Source: Chitinophaga sp. sic0106 | GTDB lineage: Bacteria; Bacteroidota; Bacteroidia; Chitinophagales; Chitinophagaceae | Assembly: GCF_019219075.1 (NCBI RefSeq) | Contig: NZ_JAHUWJ010000012.1 | Coordinates: 1-64,000 of the forward strand | Direction: 5' to 3' | Length of the DNA: 64,000 bases | Shown: positions 42,727 through 51,585 of the stretch, piece after piece | How the letters are laid out: the number at the start of each line of letters is the position of its first letter | Numbering within the stretch: position 1 is the first letter of the stretch | Position numbers and translations under genes: made by a program | The notes under the pieces: model-generated | What the model saw: the letters and a program-made list of their open reading frames with translations, nothing else | Databases searched by the model: none | Told to the model about the DNA's origin: nothing

Positions 42727-44364
42727 TTATTTTGCAGCATATGCTTTTCTCAGTGCTAACATGTGTTTGCACGGACCTTTGTACAGTTTATTCTGATAAA
42801 AGAAATCACAATCGCACTGCGCATTGGTCATTCTTTCATCGGCGTCTATGATCATAACGGGATGGTATACACGCTGTACAGTTACGGTTCCTTTCAGTTG
42901 GGTACCTACACCGGTAATCTGATTTTCCGTGTAGGATACTTTACCCTGGGCAACCAGTTGCTCCGCATCAGCTTCTTCAGGAGTACTGAAGCGCAGCAGA
43001 TGCATTGGCAATGGCTCCCGGCTCAGCTCACGCAAGCGGTACACGCCTGCATGCAGATCATAGATGACCTTACCGGCCTGCGTAAACAAACCCAATGCCC
43101 CCAGCACAGTAGCACTGCTTAAGCCGGTGGCTTTCACCAGGTCCGCCGCAGTACTAAACCAAACCGATTGCAAGGCATTGTATACCCTGAATTTATCCGG
43201 CTCTGCGACCTCCGCTCTTGGTGCCATGAGGTCAAACTGTCCGGCGCGGGACCAGTCATTGGCGGTCCACCCGGATAAGCCGAGGGTAAATTGCATATCC
43301 CCCAGGTCCGCAATAAAGAAAGAAGGTAATCCGCTTCCAGTCAGGTGTACCGTGAATTTGCGGGCAATAGGTATCAGTCGCTCCAATATCAGGATACGCC
43401 TTCTGCCCCATATACGAATCTCACGTGCCTGCGGACCGGTATATAACGATCTCGCACATACGATTTCGCGGTTCCATGGTTCAAACACCGCGCGGATAGG
43501 TTTTCCAGGCTCCAGGATAAACCGTATAGACCGTGGCCCTTTCGTCTCCTTAAACCTCCTGAGCCAGCTACAGAAATTATATACATCCATGGGATGCAGA
43601 TCAAAGGTAGCAGCGGGTAAGGTCATAGCGGAGCTCACCTGCAGAAAACCTCTCACCCAGCTATCAGGTAAGTCAATTTTCACTTCATGATACAATTCTT
43701 CCTGGGAAGTTTGTACCTGGAAGCCGCCCGGGTCCACGCGGAAATCAGTTTCTTTATAGTCCCTGATTTTTTGAAACTCATTATATAATGCAGCTGAATA
43801 GTCGATATTGGTAGTACCGCATTCAAACTCATTCACTTCTTTAAACACATTGTAGCTGGCGCTCAGCTTCCCGTAGGTAGATTCATCCTGACTAAAACAT
43901 TCGAAGAAAATTTCATCAGGATGCACGCTGATCACCGGGTCCAGCACAAACCAGGCATCCCTGTCTTTCTGATAGAGATAGTCGAAGTACGCACGTTTGG
44001 CTTTGTTAAACGGCCCCATGGCCTTGTCTTTCTGATCCCATATCTGACGGAGATCCGCGCGGAGGCCTTCAATTTTCTGGTCGGCTGCCTGCGCATCATA
44101 GCCTTGCATGAATTCAGCAAGCCAGATCGATTCCTGCTGTGCAGCCCATTCCTTATATTCCGTTTTATCTTTCGGTTTAAAGCGGAGATCAGAAACAACT
44201 ACATCATGTAAGGCAGATATGGCTTCACGGAAAGCAATTTTTTTACTGAGCTTTCCTACGAAAAAAGTGGGTGCACGATGGGTATCAGGTGCAAAGGAGA
44301 TCCCGGCGCTGCCGGCATCACTGAACACCTGAGAGGTACCACTATATCTGTAGTTAAATAACAT
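42727..44364 (-). CDS. Retron-associated winged-helix/SWIM zinc-finger protein (WHSWIM)
   Basis: 545 residues. The C-terminus carries a SWIM zinc finger: CDCDFFYQNKLYKGPCKH (CxC...CxH, about residues 515-535). Before it, about residues 405-460 (FRVYNALQSVWFSTAADLVKATGLSSATVLGALGLFTQAG) have a winged-helix pattern. The N-terminal 400 residues have no domain I recognise, with a helical stretch near 85-140. SWIM fingers bind DNA or proteins. The gene follows the HEAT/WGR gene by 15 nt and precedes the retron RNA by 60 nt, so it is almost certainly an effector or accessory part of the retron. No nuclease motif is visible. Confidence 0.88.
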   Translation of the reverse strand: MLFNYRYSGTSQVFSDAGSAGISFAPDTHRAPTFFVGKLSKKIAFREAISALHDVVVSDLRFKPKDKTEYKEWAAQQESIWLAEFMQGYDAQAADQKIEGLRADLRQIWDQKDKAMGPFNKAKRAYFDYLYQKDRDAWFVLDPVISVHPDEIFFECFSQDESTYGKLSASYNVFKEVNEFECGTTNIDYSAALYNEFQKIRDYKETDFRVDPGGFQVQTSQEELYHEVKIDLPDSWVRGFLQVSSAMTLPAATFDLHPMDVYNFCSWLRRFKETKGPRSIRFILEPGKPIRAVFEPWNREIVCARSLYTGPQAREIRIWGRRRILILERLIPIARKFTVHLTGSGLPSFFIADLGDMQFTLGLSGWTANDWSRAGQFDLMAPRAEVAEPDKFRVYNALQSVWFSTAADLVKATGLSSATVLGALGLFTQAGKVIYDLHAGVYRLRELSREPLPMHLLRFSTPEEADAEQLVAQGKVSYTENQITGVGTQLKGTVTVQRVYHPVMIIDADERMTNAQCDCDFFYQNKLYKGPCKHMLALRKAYAAK

Positions 44365-44379
44365 AAACGGATAAACGAT

Positions 44380-47300
44380 TTATTGCAGTCGCACTGCCGG
44401 TTCAACAAAAACGATTGGCAGCTCCAGCGTGAAGTGCTGACTGATGTTACGCATGATACTGATACATCTGGCTTTATCGCCGATGGCTACGGTAGCAGAG
44501 ATGTCGGTAATGATACCGCCTATGAATGCTGCGGCTTCAGCTGATTTCAGCGCTTCGGTTTCCAGGAAGGTGAATACACGTTCCTTAGCTACCCTGGCTT
44601 TATTGACGCGGGTGAGCACCGAGCGGAAATAATGCTCCAGCAGTTTGATATATTCCAGCTGACCGGATGCATAGGTCTGCAGATAGCTGGTAGCAAAGAT
44701 CTGCATGGCAGCGCTTGGGTGCTGGCTCAGTTTAAGCAGGTATTGCGTACCATCTTCATTTTTGAAATAGCGCATCAGCAGCTCACGGCCAAAGGCCTGA
44801 ATATCGGTGCGTACGCTGTCGGCCAGCGCAATCAGACTTTCAGGGCTCCAGTCGGCCTCCGTAAAAGTATGACGGAAGTAATCGATGGCGAAGCGGCGGG
44901 TATCATCCCATTTACTGTCGAGCAGTGCTACAGCGGTATCTTTTTCTGCGCGGATGCGCGCCACATTATTACGGTAAAAATTCCAGCACCATTCTCTCAC
45001 CTGTTGCAGTTCATGAGCGCCGGTGGCGATGATCTGTTTGAGCGTGAGCGTATCAGCAGGGATATATTTATCCAGCAGCAGGATTCCAAATTCCTGTGCG
45101 GGGCGGTAGTTGGCGTAAAGCAGTCGCAGTGCGGATGCGGTATCGATATCATGGAGATAGTCTGCCAGCTGGGCACGGAGCAATGCCGCAATATCTTCAT
45201 GGCTGCCTTCTGATTTTTCCGTGCGCATGAGCAGGGGAACCAGTTCATTCACGAGGTATACGGCCAGGCGGTTATCGACGGTGATTAGTCGTGCCACGAG
45301 TGTAGCCATTTGCCGGCGGATACCTTTATGTTTCGACAGCAGGCAGTCGAGTATCATTTCCGGGCGACGCAGCATTTCGGCATCGCTGATTTTGCGAACG
45401 ACAGACCAGGCGGCATCGCGGAGCGGACCATATTCACTGTTGAGGATACCCATCAGCTGTACCGTGGATATCTGGTCGAAGTTATAGTTATCGTCTGCCT
45501 TGAGTAACAGTAACCGCACGCCGAAGGCTTGCAGGGCTACTATATTACGTTGCATCAGGTCGTAGATCACCATGACGTCCAGCTGGCGGAACACGCTACC
45601 ACAGTAACTTTCGAGAATGCGGCAGGCGTCGGTGATAATCAGGTTTTCTGCTTCGGGTTTCACCTCCACCTGCATCAGGTGTGCGATGGTGAGTCCTGCC
45701 AGTACCTGTGCCTGCTGCGCAGGCATATCAGTTGGCGGGTAGATGTTAACCACGAACTGGCGTACTTCCTCGTAAGGGTTAAAGATCAGCGTTTGCAGGA
45801 TGGCATTGTCAGCGAGTATCCCTTTAGGGTTGGCGCTGATCCATTCCATGGCCTGGTCCCTCGCCTCTTTCAACGGGCAAATGAGGAGAATGCGCAGGAG
45901 CATGGCGGAAGGTGCGGCGGGATTGTATTTTTCCCTGGCCAGTTCCAGCCCGAATAAAGACGGGATATGGTGCTTGTTGTACAACAGTGCAGCAATAACG
46001 TCTTCGGTTATACGCGATTTCAGCTCTTCAAAGCGGGGATGTGCTTTGAGTTGCTCCATTGCAAATACATGCACCTGGTCCATTTTGCCGCCGATGAGCA
46101 TTTGAATAAATGCTTCCGGGGTGTCGTTCCATAATTCCTGGAAAGGCACGTCTGAATGTACAGGCGCTGCTGGCGCGGATTCCGGCTGATAGGTACCCGG
46201 TTGCGGCACTACGTGTTTATCGGTATTGAGCCAGCTGAAGAGTTTTTTCAGCAGGCTGTTATTTTCTTTTTTGAGCAGGTCCGGATTCGCAGTAGCACGC
46301 GGCGTGCCGCTGGTGCTGGCGCTGGTATCAACCTTAAACATCCATTCTTCCATACCCGACAGGTATTGCAGGTCGGTAGCATTACCACGGATGATATAGT
46401 TCAGGAAGATGGCTTTGGAGTTTTCCGGAAACTGCTTTTCTATGGTTGTATATCGATTGTTGACGTATGCGTAGTCGCGCCGGTGGTATGGTTTAGTCGC
46501 ATCCGTTTCCTGTACATATTGCAGCAGCAGGGCGGTGGCAAAACGCACATACTCTTTATCCCCTGCGCTACCCAGTCGCTTTAAGCGACGCAATACGCGG
46601 CGATTAAAGTACCGGCGTGTTTTATGGGAAAAGGCAATACGGCTGCCAGGCTTTTTGATTTCGGAGCGTACTTTTACAAATGCGTTCAGCTCTGCGATGA
46701 ACGTTTCCGGCCGCCACTCTTCGTATTCTTTTGCCGGCATGGTAAACATGGCTGGCTCCCGCTCTATGCGGTGTGCGAGTGCTGCCACTACCATGTGGTC
46801 ATCTTTCATTTCTGCCTGCTTGAAGATATGGCGCAGGTGCTGGAACCACGACGGGCGGAATGCCACCTGGGTGAGCAGGATGAGCAGTGCTTGTCGCAGT
46901 GCCGGGTAGGCAGTGGACAGCAAATAGCTTTCCTCCAGCAGCGGGTACTGGGAGGCTTGCTGCACTACGATATATTCATTCAGCAAACGGAATATTTCCG
47001 AGGTATCACCTGCCAGCACGGCGGCCTTCAGGTGATCCGGCATAGCGTGGAGGTAAGGCTGCAGAAATGCCGGTTTCTCATCTTCCGGCAATAGCATCAG
47101 CATACCGTTGGCAGCCAGCATACGGATATTAAGCGGATAGGCGCTGTTTTCCATATAGGCTTTCAATACGGGTATGGCGGTGGCATCGCCGGTGCGGCTG
47201 AGCGACCATATCACCGAGTAGCGGTGCATTACATCCTTTTTATCGCCCTGTTTGATAATGAAGGGGGCGGATTCGCCGATGCGCAGTTCCCCTGCCCTCC

Positions 47301-47685
47301 AGATCACCCTGGACATTTTCCACGCGTGCTTGCCAGCCGGGCGGTTCTGTAACCTTCTGAGGATCGCTTTGTGGCGGGGATTGCTGATGCCGTCGATAAT
47401 AGCAGCAGAGGCATCGTCTGTCAGCTGTTCTTTGCTGGCCGATTCCTGCTCACCGATATAGCCTTTGCTGCGCTTTTCCTTTTCGAGTCCGTCGAATAAG
47501 GAGTTCGCGGTGGCCAAAGGTACGGGGCTCGTTGTTTTTGTTCCCTCTTTCAGGTTGGCACCTCTCTTTCCGTAGCGAAAATTGACAAGGTATTGGTCAG
47601 GGCCTACTTCGCACAGATCGATCTCATAGGTTTTGTCTGAATTCCCTTCCCGGAAGAAGAGCTTCACAGTCCTTACAAATTTCAT
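44380..47685 (-). CDS. Retron-associated WGR-domain/HEAT-repeat protein
   Basis: 1101 residues. The first 85 form a WGR-like domain (VKLFFREGNSDKTYEIDL, YLVNFRYGKRGANLKEGT), a nucleic-acid-binding fold best known from PARP-type proteins. From about residue 95 to the end it is all-helical with HEAT-type repeats (RNRPAG-type hairpins, GDATAIPVLKAYMENS, VAALAHRIEREP, LLSKHKGIRRQMATLVARL, LYANYRPAQEFGILLLDKY). I see no catalytic motif. It is the first gene of the retron unit, 15 nt before the WHSWIM gene. Likely roles are a scaffold or sensor that holds the reverse-transcribed DNA complex; this is inference from context. Its promoter is not clear. Confidence 0.88.
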   Translation of the reverse strand: MKFVRTVKLFFREGNSDKTYEIDLCEVGPDQYLVNFRYGKRGANLKEGTKTTSPVPLATANSLFDGLEKEKRSKGYIGEQESASKEQLTDDASAAIIDGISNPRHKAILRRLQNRPAGKHAWKMSRVIWRAGELRIGESAPFIIKQGDKKDVMHRYSVIWSLSRTGDATAIPVLKAYMENSAYPLNIRMLAANGMLMLLPEDEKPAFLQPYLHAMPDHLKAAVLAGDTSEIFRLLNEYIVVQQASQYPLLEESYLLSTAYPALRQALLILLTQVAFRPSWFQHLRHIFKQAEMKDDHMVVAALAHRIEREPAMFTMPAKEYEEWRPETFIAELNAFVKVRSEIKKPGSRIAFSHKTRRYFNRRVLRRLKRLGSAGDKEYVRFATALLLQYVQETDATKPYHRRDYAYVNNRYTTIEKQFPENSKAIFLNYIIRGNATDLQYLSGMEEWMFKVDTSASTSGTPRATANPDLLKKENNSLLKKLFSWLNTDKHVVPQPGTYQPESAPAAPVHSDVPFQELWNDTPEAFIQMLIGGKMDQVHVFAMEQLKAHPRFEELKSRITEDVIAALLYNKHHIPSLFGLELAREKYNPAAPSAMLLRILLICPLKEARDQAMEWISANPKGILADNAILQTLIFNPYEEVRQFVVNIYPPTDMPAQQAQVLAGLTIAHLMQVEVKPEAENLIITDACRILESYCGSVFRQLDVMVIYDLMQRNIVALQAFGVRLLLLKADDNYNFDQISTVQLMGILNSEYGPLRDAAWSVVRKISDAEMLRRPEMILDCLLSKHKGIRRQMATLVARLITVDNRLAVYLVNELVPLLMRTEKSEGSHEDIAALLRAQLADYLHDIDTASALRLLYANYRPAQEFGILLLDKYIPADTLTLKQIIATGAHELQQVREWCWNFYRNNVARIRAEKDTAVALLDSKWDDTRRFAIDYFRHTFTEADWSPESLIALADSVRTDIQAFGRELLMRYFKNEDGTQYLLKLSQHPSAAMQIFATSYLQTYASGQLEYIKLLEHYFRSVLTRVNKARVAKERVFTFLETEALKSAEAAAFIGGIITDISATVAIGDKARCISIMRNISQHFTLELPIVFVEPAVRLQ

Positions 47686-47793
47686 GAGTTAACGATAATT
47701 GAGGGGCTAAACTAAGAAATTAATGTTTGATTTAGAGGGATTTGGGGATTTTTATTTTGATTATATAAAACAAAAACGATATATGTTTTAGGG

Positions 47794-47860
47794 CCTGATT
47801 CCCTGGCCTGCGGCCAGGGAATCAGGTGTGAGCCAGGGCTCGCGCCCTGGCTCACACCTG
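47794..47860. repeat. Overlapping intergenic hairpins upstream of the retron
   Basis: A perfect 15-bp stem with TGC loop (47794-47808 with 47812-47826, core ggcctgcggcc) is followed by a perfect 17-bp stem (47823-47839 with 47844-47860, tcgc loop). The two share the four bases cagg, so they compete. They lie in the 288-bp gap between ychF and the HEAT gene, which shows no ORF. Confidence 0.88.
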
Positions 47861-47903
47861 ATTTGTGGATACGGTTCGTGGGAGACTAACGGCCTTAAAT
47901 AGA

Positions 47904-47930
47904 CGAAGGGCCGGAGGACCCCCGACCCTT
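47904..47930 (-). terminator. Possible ychF terminator
   Basis: gaagggccgg / ccgacccttc stem with one mismatch, 44 nt after the ychF stop; no T run follows on the minus strand. Confidence 0.4.
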
Positions 47931-47973
47931 CTGTTGTTTGTTGTAACCTTCAGGTATTACCTTGAAGTATCTT

Positions 47974-49077
47974 TTATACGTTGAAGCGGAAGTGCATCAC
48001 GTCGCCATCGGCAACGAGGTACTCTTTACCTTCGATGCGGAAACGGCCGGCATCGCGGGCAGCAGATTCAGAACCGTATTTTACGTAGTCATCGTAGGAG
48101 ATCACCTCTGCTTTGATGAAGCCTTTTTCGAAATCGGTGTGGATCACGCTGGCAGCCTGAGGGGCTTTCCATCCGCGGTGGATGGTCCATGCGCGTACTT
48201 CCTGTACACCGGCGGTGAAATAGGTGATCAGTTCCAGCAGGTCGTAGGCAGAGCGGATCAGGCGGTTCAGGCCTGGCTCAGTAAGACCGTATTCGCTCAG
48301 GAACAGCTCCTTATCAGCAGGATCTTCCATTTCGGATATCTGTGCTTCAATGGTGTTGTTCATCACAATTACCTGTGCGCCTTCGCTTTTAACGCCTTCT
48401 GTCAGCGCTACGGAGTATTTGTTACCGGTGAGCAGGGAACCTTCGTCCACGTTAGCAACGTAAAGCACGGGTTTGTCTGTCAGCAGAAACAGGTCAGCGA
48501 TAGCTACCTTATCCTCTTTGCTCAGCTGGAGCTCGCGGATATTGCGACCTTGTTCCAGGTGTTCCTGGCATTGTTTCAGGATTTCATATTCTCTTTTAGC
48601 TTTCGGATCACCACCGGTTTTAGCCATTTTCTCGGTACGCGCGATTTTCTTTTCCACGCTTTCCAGGTCTTTCAGCTGTAACTCAGTATCAATGATTCCT
48701 TTATCGCCCATCGGATTGATGGCACCTTCCTCACGGAGAATGTTATCGTCTTCAAAGCAGCGGATAACGTGTACAATCGCATCCACCTCACGGATATTGG
48801 CGAGAAACTTGTTGCCAAGTCCTTCCCCTTTGCTGGCGCCTTTTACCAGGCCGGCAATATCCACAAATTCAATAGTAGTAGGTACTACACGGTTAGGTTT
48901 TACCAGCTCTTCCAGTTTCGTCAGACGGCTGTCCGGAACATCTACCAGTCCTACGTTTGGTTCGATGGTACAGAAACGGTAGTTACTGGCCTGCGCTTTG
49001 GCGCTGTTGCTTACCGCATTAAACAAAGTTGATTTTCCTACATTCGGTAATCCTACAATTCCTACTTGCAAAGCCAT
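47974..49077 (-). CDS. ychF: Redox-regulated ATPase YchF
   Basis: 367 residues. The Walker A motif is GLPNVGKST (about residues 8-16), G3-like DIAGLVKGASKGEGLG, NVDE-like G4 (VANVDEGS) and a C-terminal TGS domain (about 280-367, ITYFTAGVQEVRAWTIHRG). The NVDE-type G4 in place of NKxD is why this Obg-family member prefers ATP over GTP. It binds ribosomes and affects translation and stress responses. Single-gene unit with an ideal promoter. Confidence 0.96.
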   Translation of the reverse strand: MALQVGIVGLPNVGKSTLFNAVSNSAKAQASNYRFCTIEPNVGLVDVPDSRLTKLEELVKPNRVVPTTIEFVDIAGLVKGASKGEGLGNKFLANIREVDAIVHVIRCFEDDNILREEGAINPMGDKGIIDTELQLKDLESVEKKIARTEKMAKTGGDPKAKREYEILKQCQEHLEQGRNIRELQLSKEDKVAIADLFLLTDKPVLYVANVDEGSLLTGNKYSVALTEGVKSEGAQVIVMNNTIEAQISEMEDPADKELFLSEYGLTEPGLNRLIRSAYDLLELITYFTAGVQEVRAWTIHRGWKAPQAASVIHTDFEKGFIKAEVISYDDYVKYGSESAARDAGRFRIEGKEYLVADGDVMHFRFNV

Positions 49078-49092
49078 TTTTCAAAATTTGCG

Positions 49093-49123
49093 CAAAGATA
49101 AGGTTTTGTTTCTATCTCTCAAA
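49093..49123 (-). promoter_or_regulatory. ychF promoter (TTTG, 19 bp, TATCTTTG)
   Basis: On the minus strand TTTG (49123-49120) and TATCTTTG (49100-49093) with exactly 19 bp between; the leader is only about 10 nt. Confidence 0.85.
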
Positions 49124-49143
49124 GCGTTATAACTAATGGCACA

Positions 49144-49174
49144 TTTGGTTAATAGAAACAAAAAACTATCTTCA
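49144..49174 (+). promoter_or_regulatory. Possible promoter of the SpmAB fusion gene
   Basis: TTTG at 49144-49147 and TATCTTCA at 49167-49174, 19 bp apart; the -7 element has two deviations. 22 nt before the ATG. Confidence 0.45.
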
Positions 49175-49196
49175 CGAATTAAATAATTGAAAACTC

Positions 49197-50438
49197 ATGG
49201 CTTTAAACTACGTCTGGCTGGCATTCTTCCTCATATCCTTTGTGGTTGCCTTGTTCAAAACCTTCGTGCTGCAAGACACCGCTGTATTCGGGGCAGTAAT
49301 GAATTCCATGCTCACCAATGCCAAAGCCGGCGCCGAAATCTCCCTGGGACTGGCTGGTATTATGACTTTCTGGCTGGGCATCATGCGTGTAGGGGAAGCT
49401 GGGGGCATGATCCAACGCTTTTCCAACTTCGTAAACCCCTTCTTCTCCAAATTATTTCCGGACGTACCGAAGGGGCACCCTGCAATGGGCTCCATGCTGA
49501 TGAACTTTTCGGCCAGTATGCTGGGAATGGACAATGCAGCCACCCCCATGGGCCTCAAAGCCATGAAGGAACTGCAGGAGCTCAATCCTAAACCGGAAGA
49601 GGCCAGCAATCCGCAGATCATGTTTCTGGTGCTGAACACAGCCGGGGTCATCCTGATTCCTACTTCCGTGATCGCGCTGCGACTCGCTGCCCATGCAGCC
49701 AATCCTGCTGATGTGTTCATCCCGATCCTGATTTCCACGTTCATTGCGTTCATTGCCGGTATGATAACGGTATCCATCTACCAGAAAATCAACCTGTTTA
49801 AACTCCCTGTACTGGTGTTTCTGGCAGGTTTTGCCGCCTTGTTGTTCGGCCTCTTTTCCTGGGTAAAAAATATGCCTGCAGATCAGATCGGACCGCGTAC
49901 CGCGAGCCTGGGGGGTGGTATCATTTTCGCGATCGTAGTCACTTTCCTGGTATCGGGCCTTGTAAAAAAGATCAACGTATATGACGTATTTATCGAGGGC
50001 GCCAAAGAAGGCTTCCAGATTTCGGTACGCATCATCCCCTACCTGGTAGGTATAATCGTAGCCATTGGTGCTTTCCGCGCCACCGGCTGCATGGACTACC
50101 TGGTAAACGGTATCGGTGCATTGTTTGCCGCCATGGGCATGAATACAGATTTCGTACCTGCATTACCGGTAGCCTTCATGAAACCACTGAGCGGTAGCGG
50201 CTCCAGGGCACTGATGGTAGAAATTATGGAGCATAACGGGCCGGACTCATTCGTAGGGCGACTCGCGAGCATTATCCAGGGCACTACTGAAACAACTTTC
50301 TATATTCTGGCCGTGTACTTTGGATCTGTCAACATCAAGAAAACAAGGTATGCGCTTACTGCCGGCCTGATAGCGGATTTCTGTGGCATTGTTTCGGCTA
50401 TTCTGTTAGGGTATCTGTTCTTCCATTCGGTTAGTTAG
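49197..50438 (+). CDS. Fused SpmA-SpmB nucleoside-recognition (Gate) membrane protein
   Basis: 413 residues with about ten predicted membrane helices in two homologous halves, each a nucleoside-recognition/Gate domain. First half (about 1-190): AGAEISLGLAGIMTFWLGIMRV, GMDNAATPMGLKAMKEL. Second half (about 230-413): EGAKEGFQISVRIIPYLVG, ALPVAFMKPLSGSGSRALM, GTTETTFYILAVYFG. In Bacillus these halves are the separate proteins SpmA and SpmB, named from spore core dehydration; in non-sporulating Bacteroidota the fused form is common and its role, probably small-molecule transport, is unknown. Confidence 0.9.
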   Translation: MALNYVWLAFFLISFVVALFKTFVLQDTAVFGAVMNSMLTNAKAGAEISLGLAGIMTFWLGIMRVGEAGGMIQRFSNFVNPFFSKLFPDVPKGHPAMGSMLMNFSASMLGMDNAATPMGLKAMKELQELNPKPEEASNPQIMFLVLNTAGVILIPTSVIALRLAAHAANPADVFIPILISTFIAFIAGMITVSIYQKINLFKLPVLVFLAGFAALLFGLFSWVKNMPADQIGPRTASLGGGIIFAIVVTFLVSGLVKKINVYDVFIEGAKEGFQISVRIIPYLVGIIVAIGAFRATGCMDYLVNGIGALFAAMGMNTDFVPALPVAFMKPLSGSGSRALMVEIMEHNGPDSFVGRLASIIQGTTETTFYILAVYFGSVNIKKTRYALTAGLIADFCGIVSAILLGYLFFHSVS

Positions 50439-50530
50439 GGAGATGTAAAACAAGGCCTGGCTTAACTGCCCGTAAAAAATTAGTATTACAAGGCTACCCT
50501 TTCTCTTTCAGTGGGTTAGGGAGATGTAAA
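50434..50530 (+). repeat. 16-nt direct repeat at the SpmAB stop codon
   Basis: gttagggagatgtaaa occurs at 50434-50449, spanning the stop codon, and again at 50515-50530. The bases just before each copy are also partly alike, which suggests an old 81-bp duplication. Confidence 0.7.
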
Positions 50531-50533
50531 TAA

Positions 50534-50577
50534 AAAAAGCCGGCTACTTATCCGTAAGGAAACGTACCCGGCTTTTT
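50534..50577. terminator. Bidirectional terminator between SpmAB and the PH-domain gene
   Basis: aaaaagccgg / ccggcttttt stem with a 24-nt partly paired loop, A run on the left and T run on the right, between convergent genes. Confidence 0.82.
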
Positions 50578-50593
50578 CGTATAACAATGGGCG

Positions 50594-51091
50594 TTAGTGC
50601 ACTTCGTTAATAATTTTATTCACCGCTTTCACAAATTCGGTAGAGTTATCCGGACTGATGACCCATTTGGCGTTGGCGGATTCAATCAGCACCAGGTGTT
50701 CATTATTGGTACACCACCGTGAATAATCCCCCATTTCCGCGGATCGGTATGCACCCAGGTAGCCAAATACACCGCCACTGGCAAATACACGGGCGCTTTC
50801 GCCTAACTCCTCCTCATCTATACTACGCAGGCGCAATACGGCTGATAAAGGAATACGTATACTACGGAGGTGACCTTTAATAATAATTTCGGCGGCTGTC
50901 AGCACGTAATAGCGCGGACTTAATCCCCAGGCCAGCAACAATGCCGGCAGCAGGATAATCAGAGCTATAGTGGTGGGAATAGCATCATGCCTGTCCACCA
51001 TCACCTGCCTGCACCCTATCAGTATAACCACCACAATAAGCAGGTGGGTGATCATTTTCGACGAATCGTCCTGAACTGCTGCAAATCTCAT
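50594..51091 (-). CDS. PH-like domain membrane protein
   Basis: 165 residues. Two membrane helices near the N-terminus (about 14-28 and 40-56), then a soluble domain (about 60-165) starting YYVLTAAEIIIKGHLRSIRIPLSAVLRLRSID, the pattern of bacterial PH domains (IIKGHLRSIRIPLSAV, then WVISPDN). Function unknown. It stands alone; the thiamine-binding-like gene lies 73 nt upstream on the same strand. Confidence 0.75.
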   Translation of the reverse strand: MRFAAVQDDSSKMITHLLIVVVILIGCRQVMVDRHDAIPTTIALIILLPALLLAWGLSPRYYVLTAAEIIIKGHLRSIRIPLSAVLRLRSIDEEELGESARVFASGGVFGYLGAYRSAEMGDYSRWCTNNEHLVLIESANAKWVISPDNSTEFVKAVNKIINEVH

Positions 51092-51164
51092 ATCCGCTAC
51101 GTTTAGATTTATAGCAAGTAAGATAGAAATAATATTCCAGATATGACGCTATTTTTAGCGGGAA

Positions 51165-51467
51165 CTAGGCTTCCGCATCATACTTGCCGGTCTTCTCCTC
51201 CATGGTCACATCGCTGTCTTTCCGTATCTGCATTTTTACATACACCAGCAATTGTGATGCACCTGCTTTAAAGCATACTTCCTGCGCCTGACGCACCACC
51301 TCCATCAGCTCCTCATAAGTTCCTTCCATCACCGTTTCGAAAGGACATACCCTGTACTTCACACCGGAAGCTTTAATCACCGCAATCGCCTCGTCTACTA
51401 CTGCATATACCTGCTCAGATGGCACGCTGGGAATGATCTGCAGGGCCAGATTGATCTTTTTACTCAT
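51165..51467 (-). CDS. Thiamine-binding-like protein, MTH1187/YkoF family
   Basis: 100 residues: LALQIIPSVPSEQVYAVVDEAIAVI, VCPFETVMEGTYEELMEVV and ASQLLVYVKMQIRKD are the marks of the MTH1187/DUF77 family, ferredoxin-like folds that form tetramers and, in some members, bind thiamine or its pyrimidine part. It is not next to thiamine genes here, so the ligand is open. A degenerate promoter (aatctttg on the minus strand near 51512) lies upstream. Confidence 0.82.
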   Translation of the reverse strand: MSKKINLALQIIPSVPSEQVYAVVDEAIAVIKASGVKYRVCPFETVMEGTYEELMEVVRQAQEVCFKAGASQLLVYVKMQIRKDSDVTMEEKTGKYDAEA

Positions 51468-51585
51468 TTGCTATTCGTTTACTTAGTAACTGGTTATAAA
51501 TGCCTTGCAAAGATTGATTATTTAATTGATTTATTGTATGGAACTTTTTTGGTGCCAAAGGCACCCTGTAAGGTGAGGAAAATGG

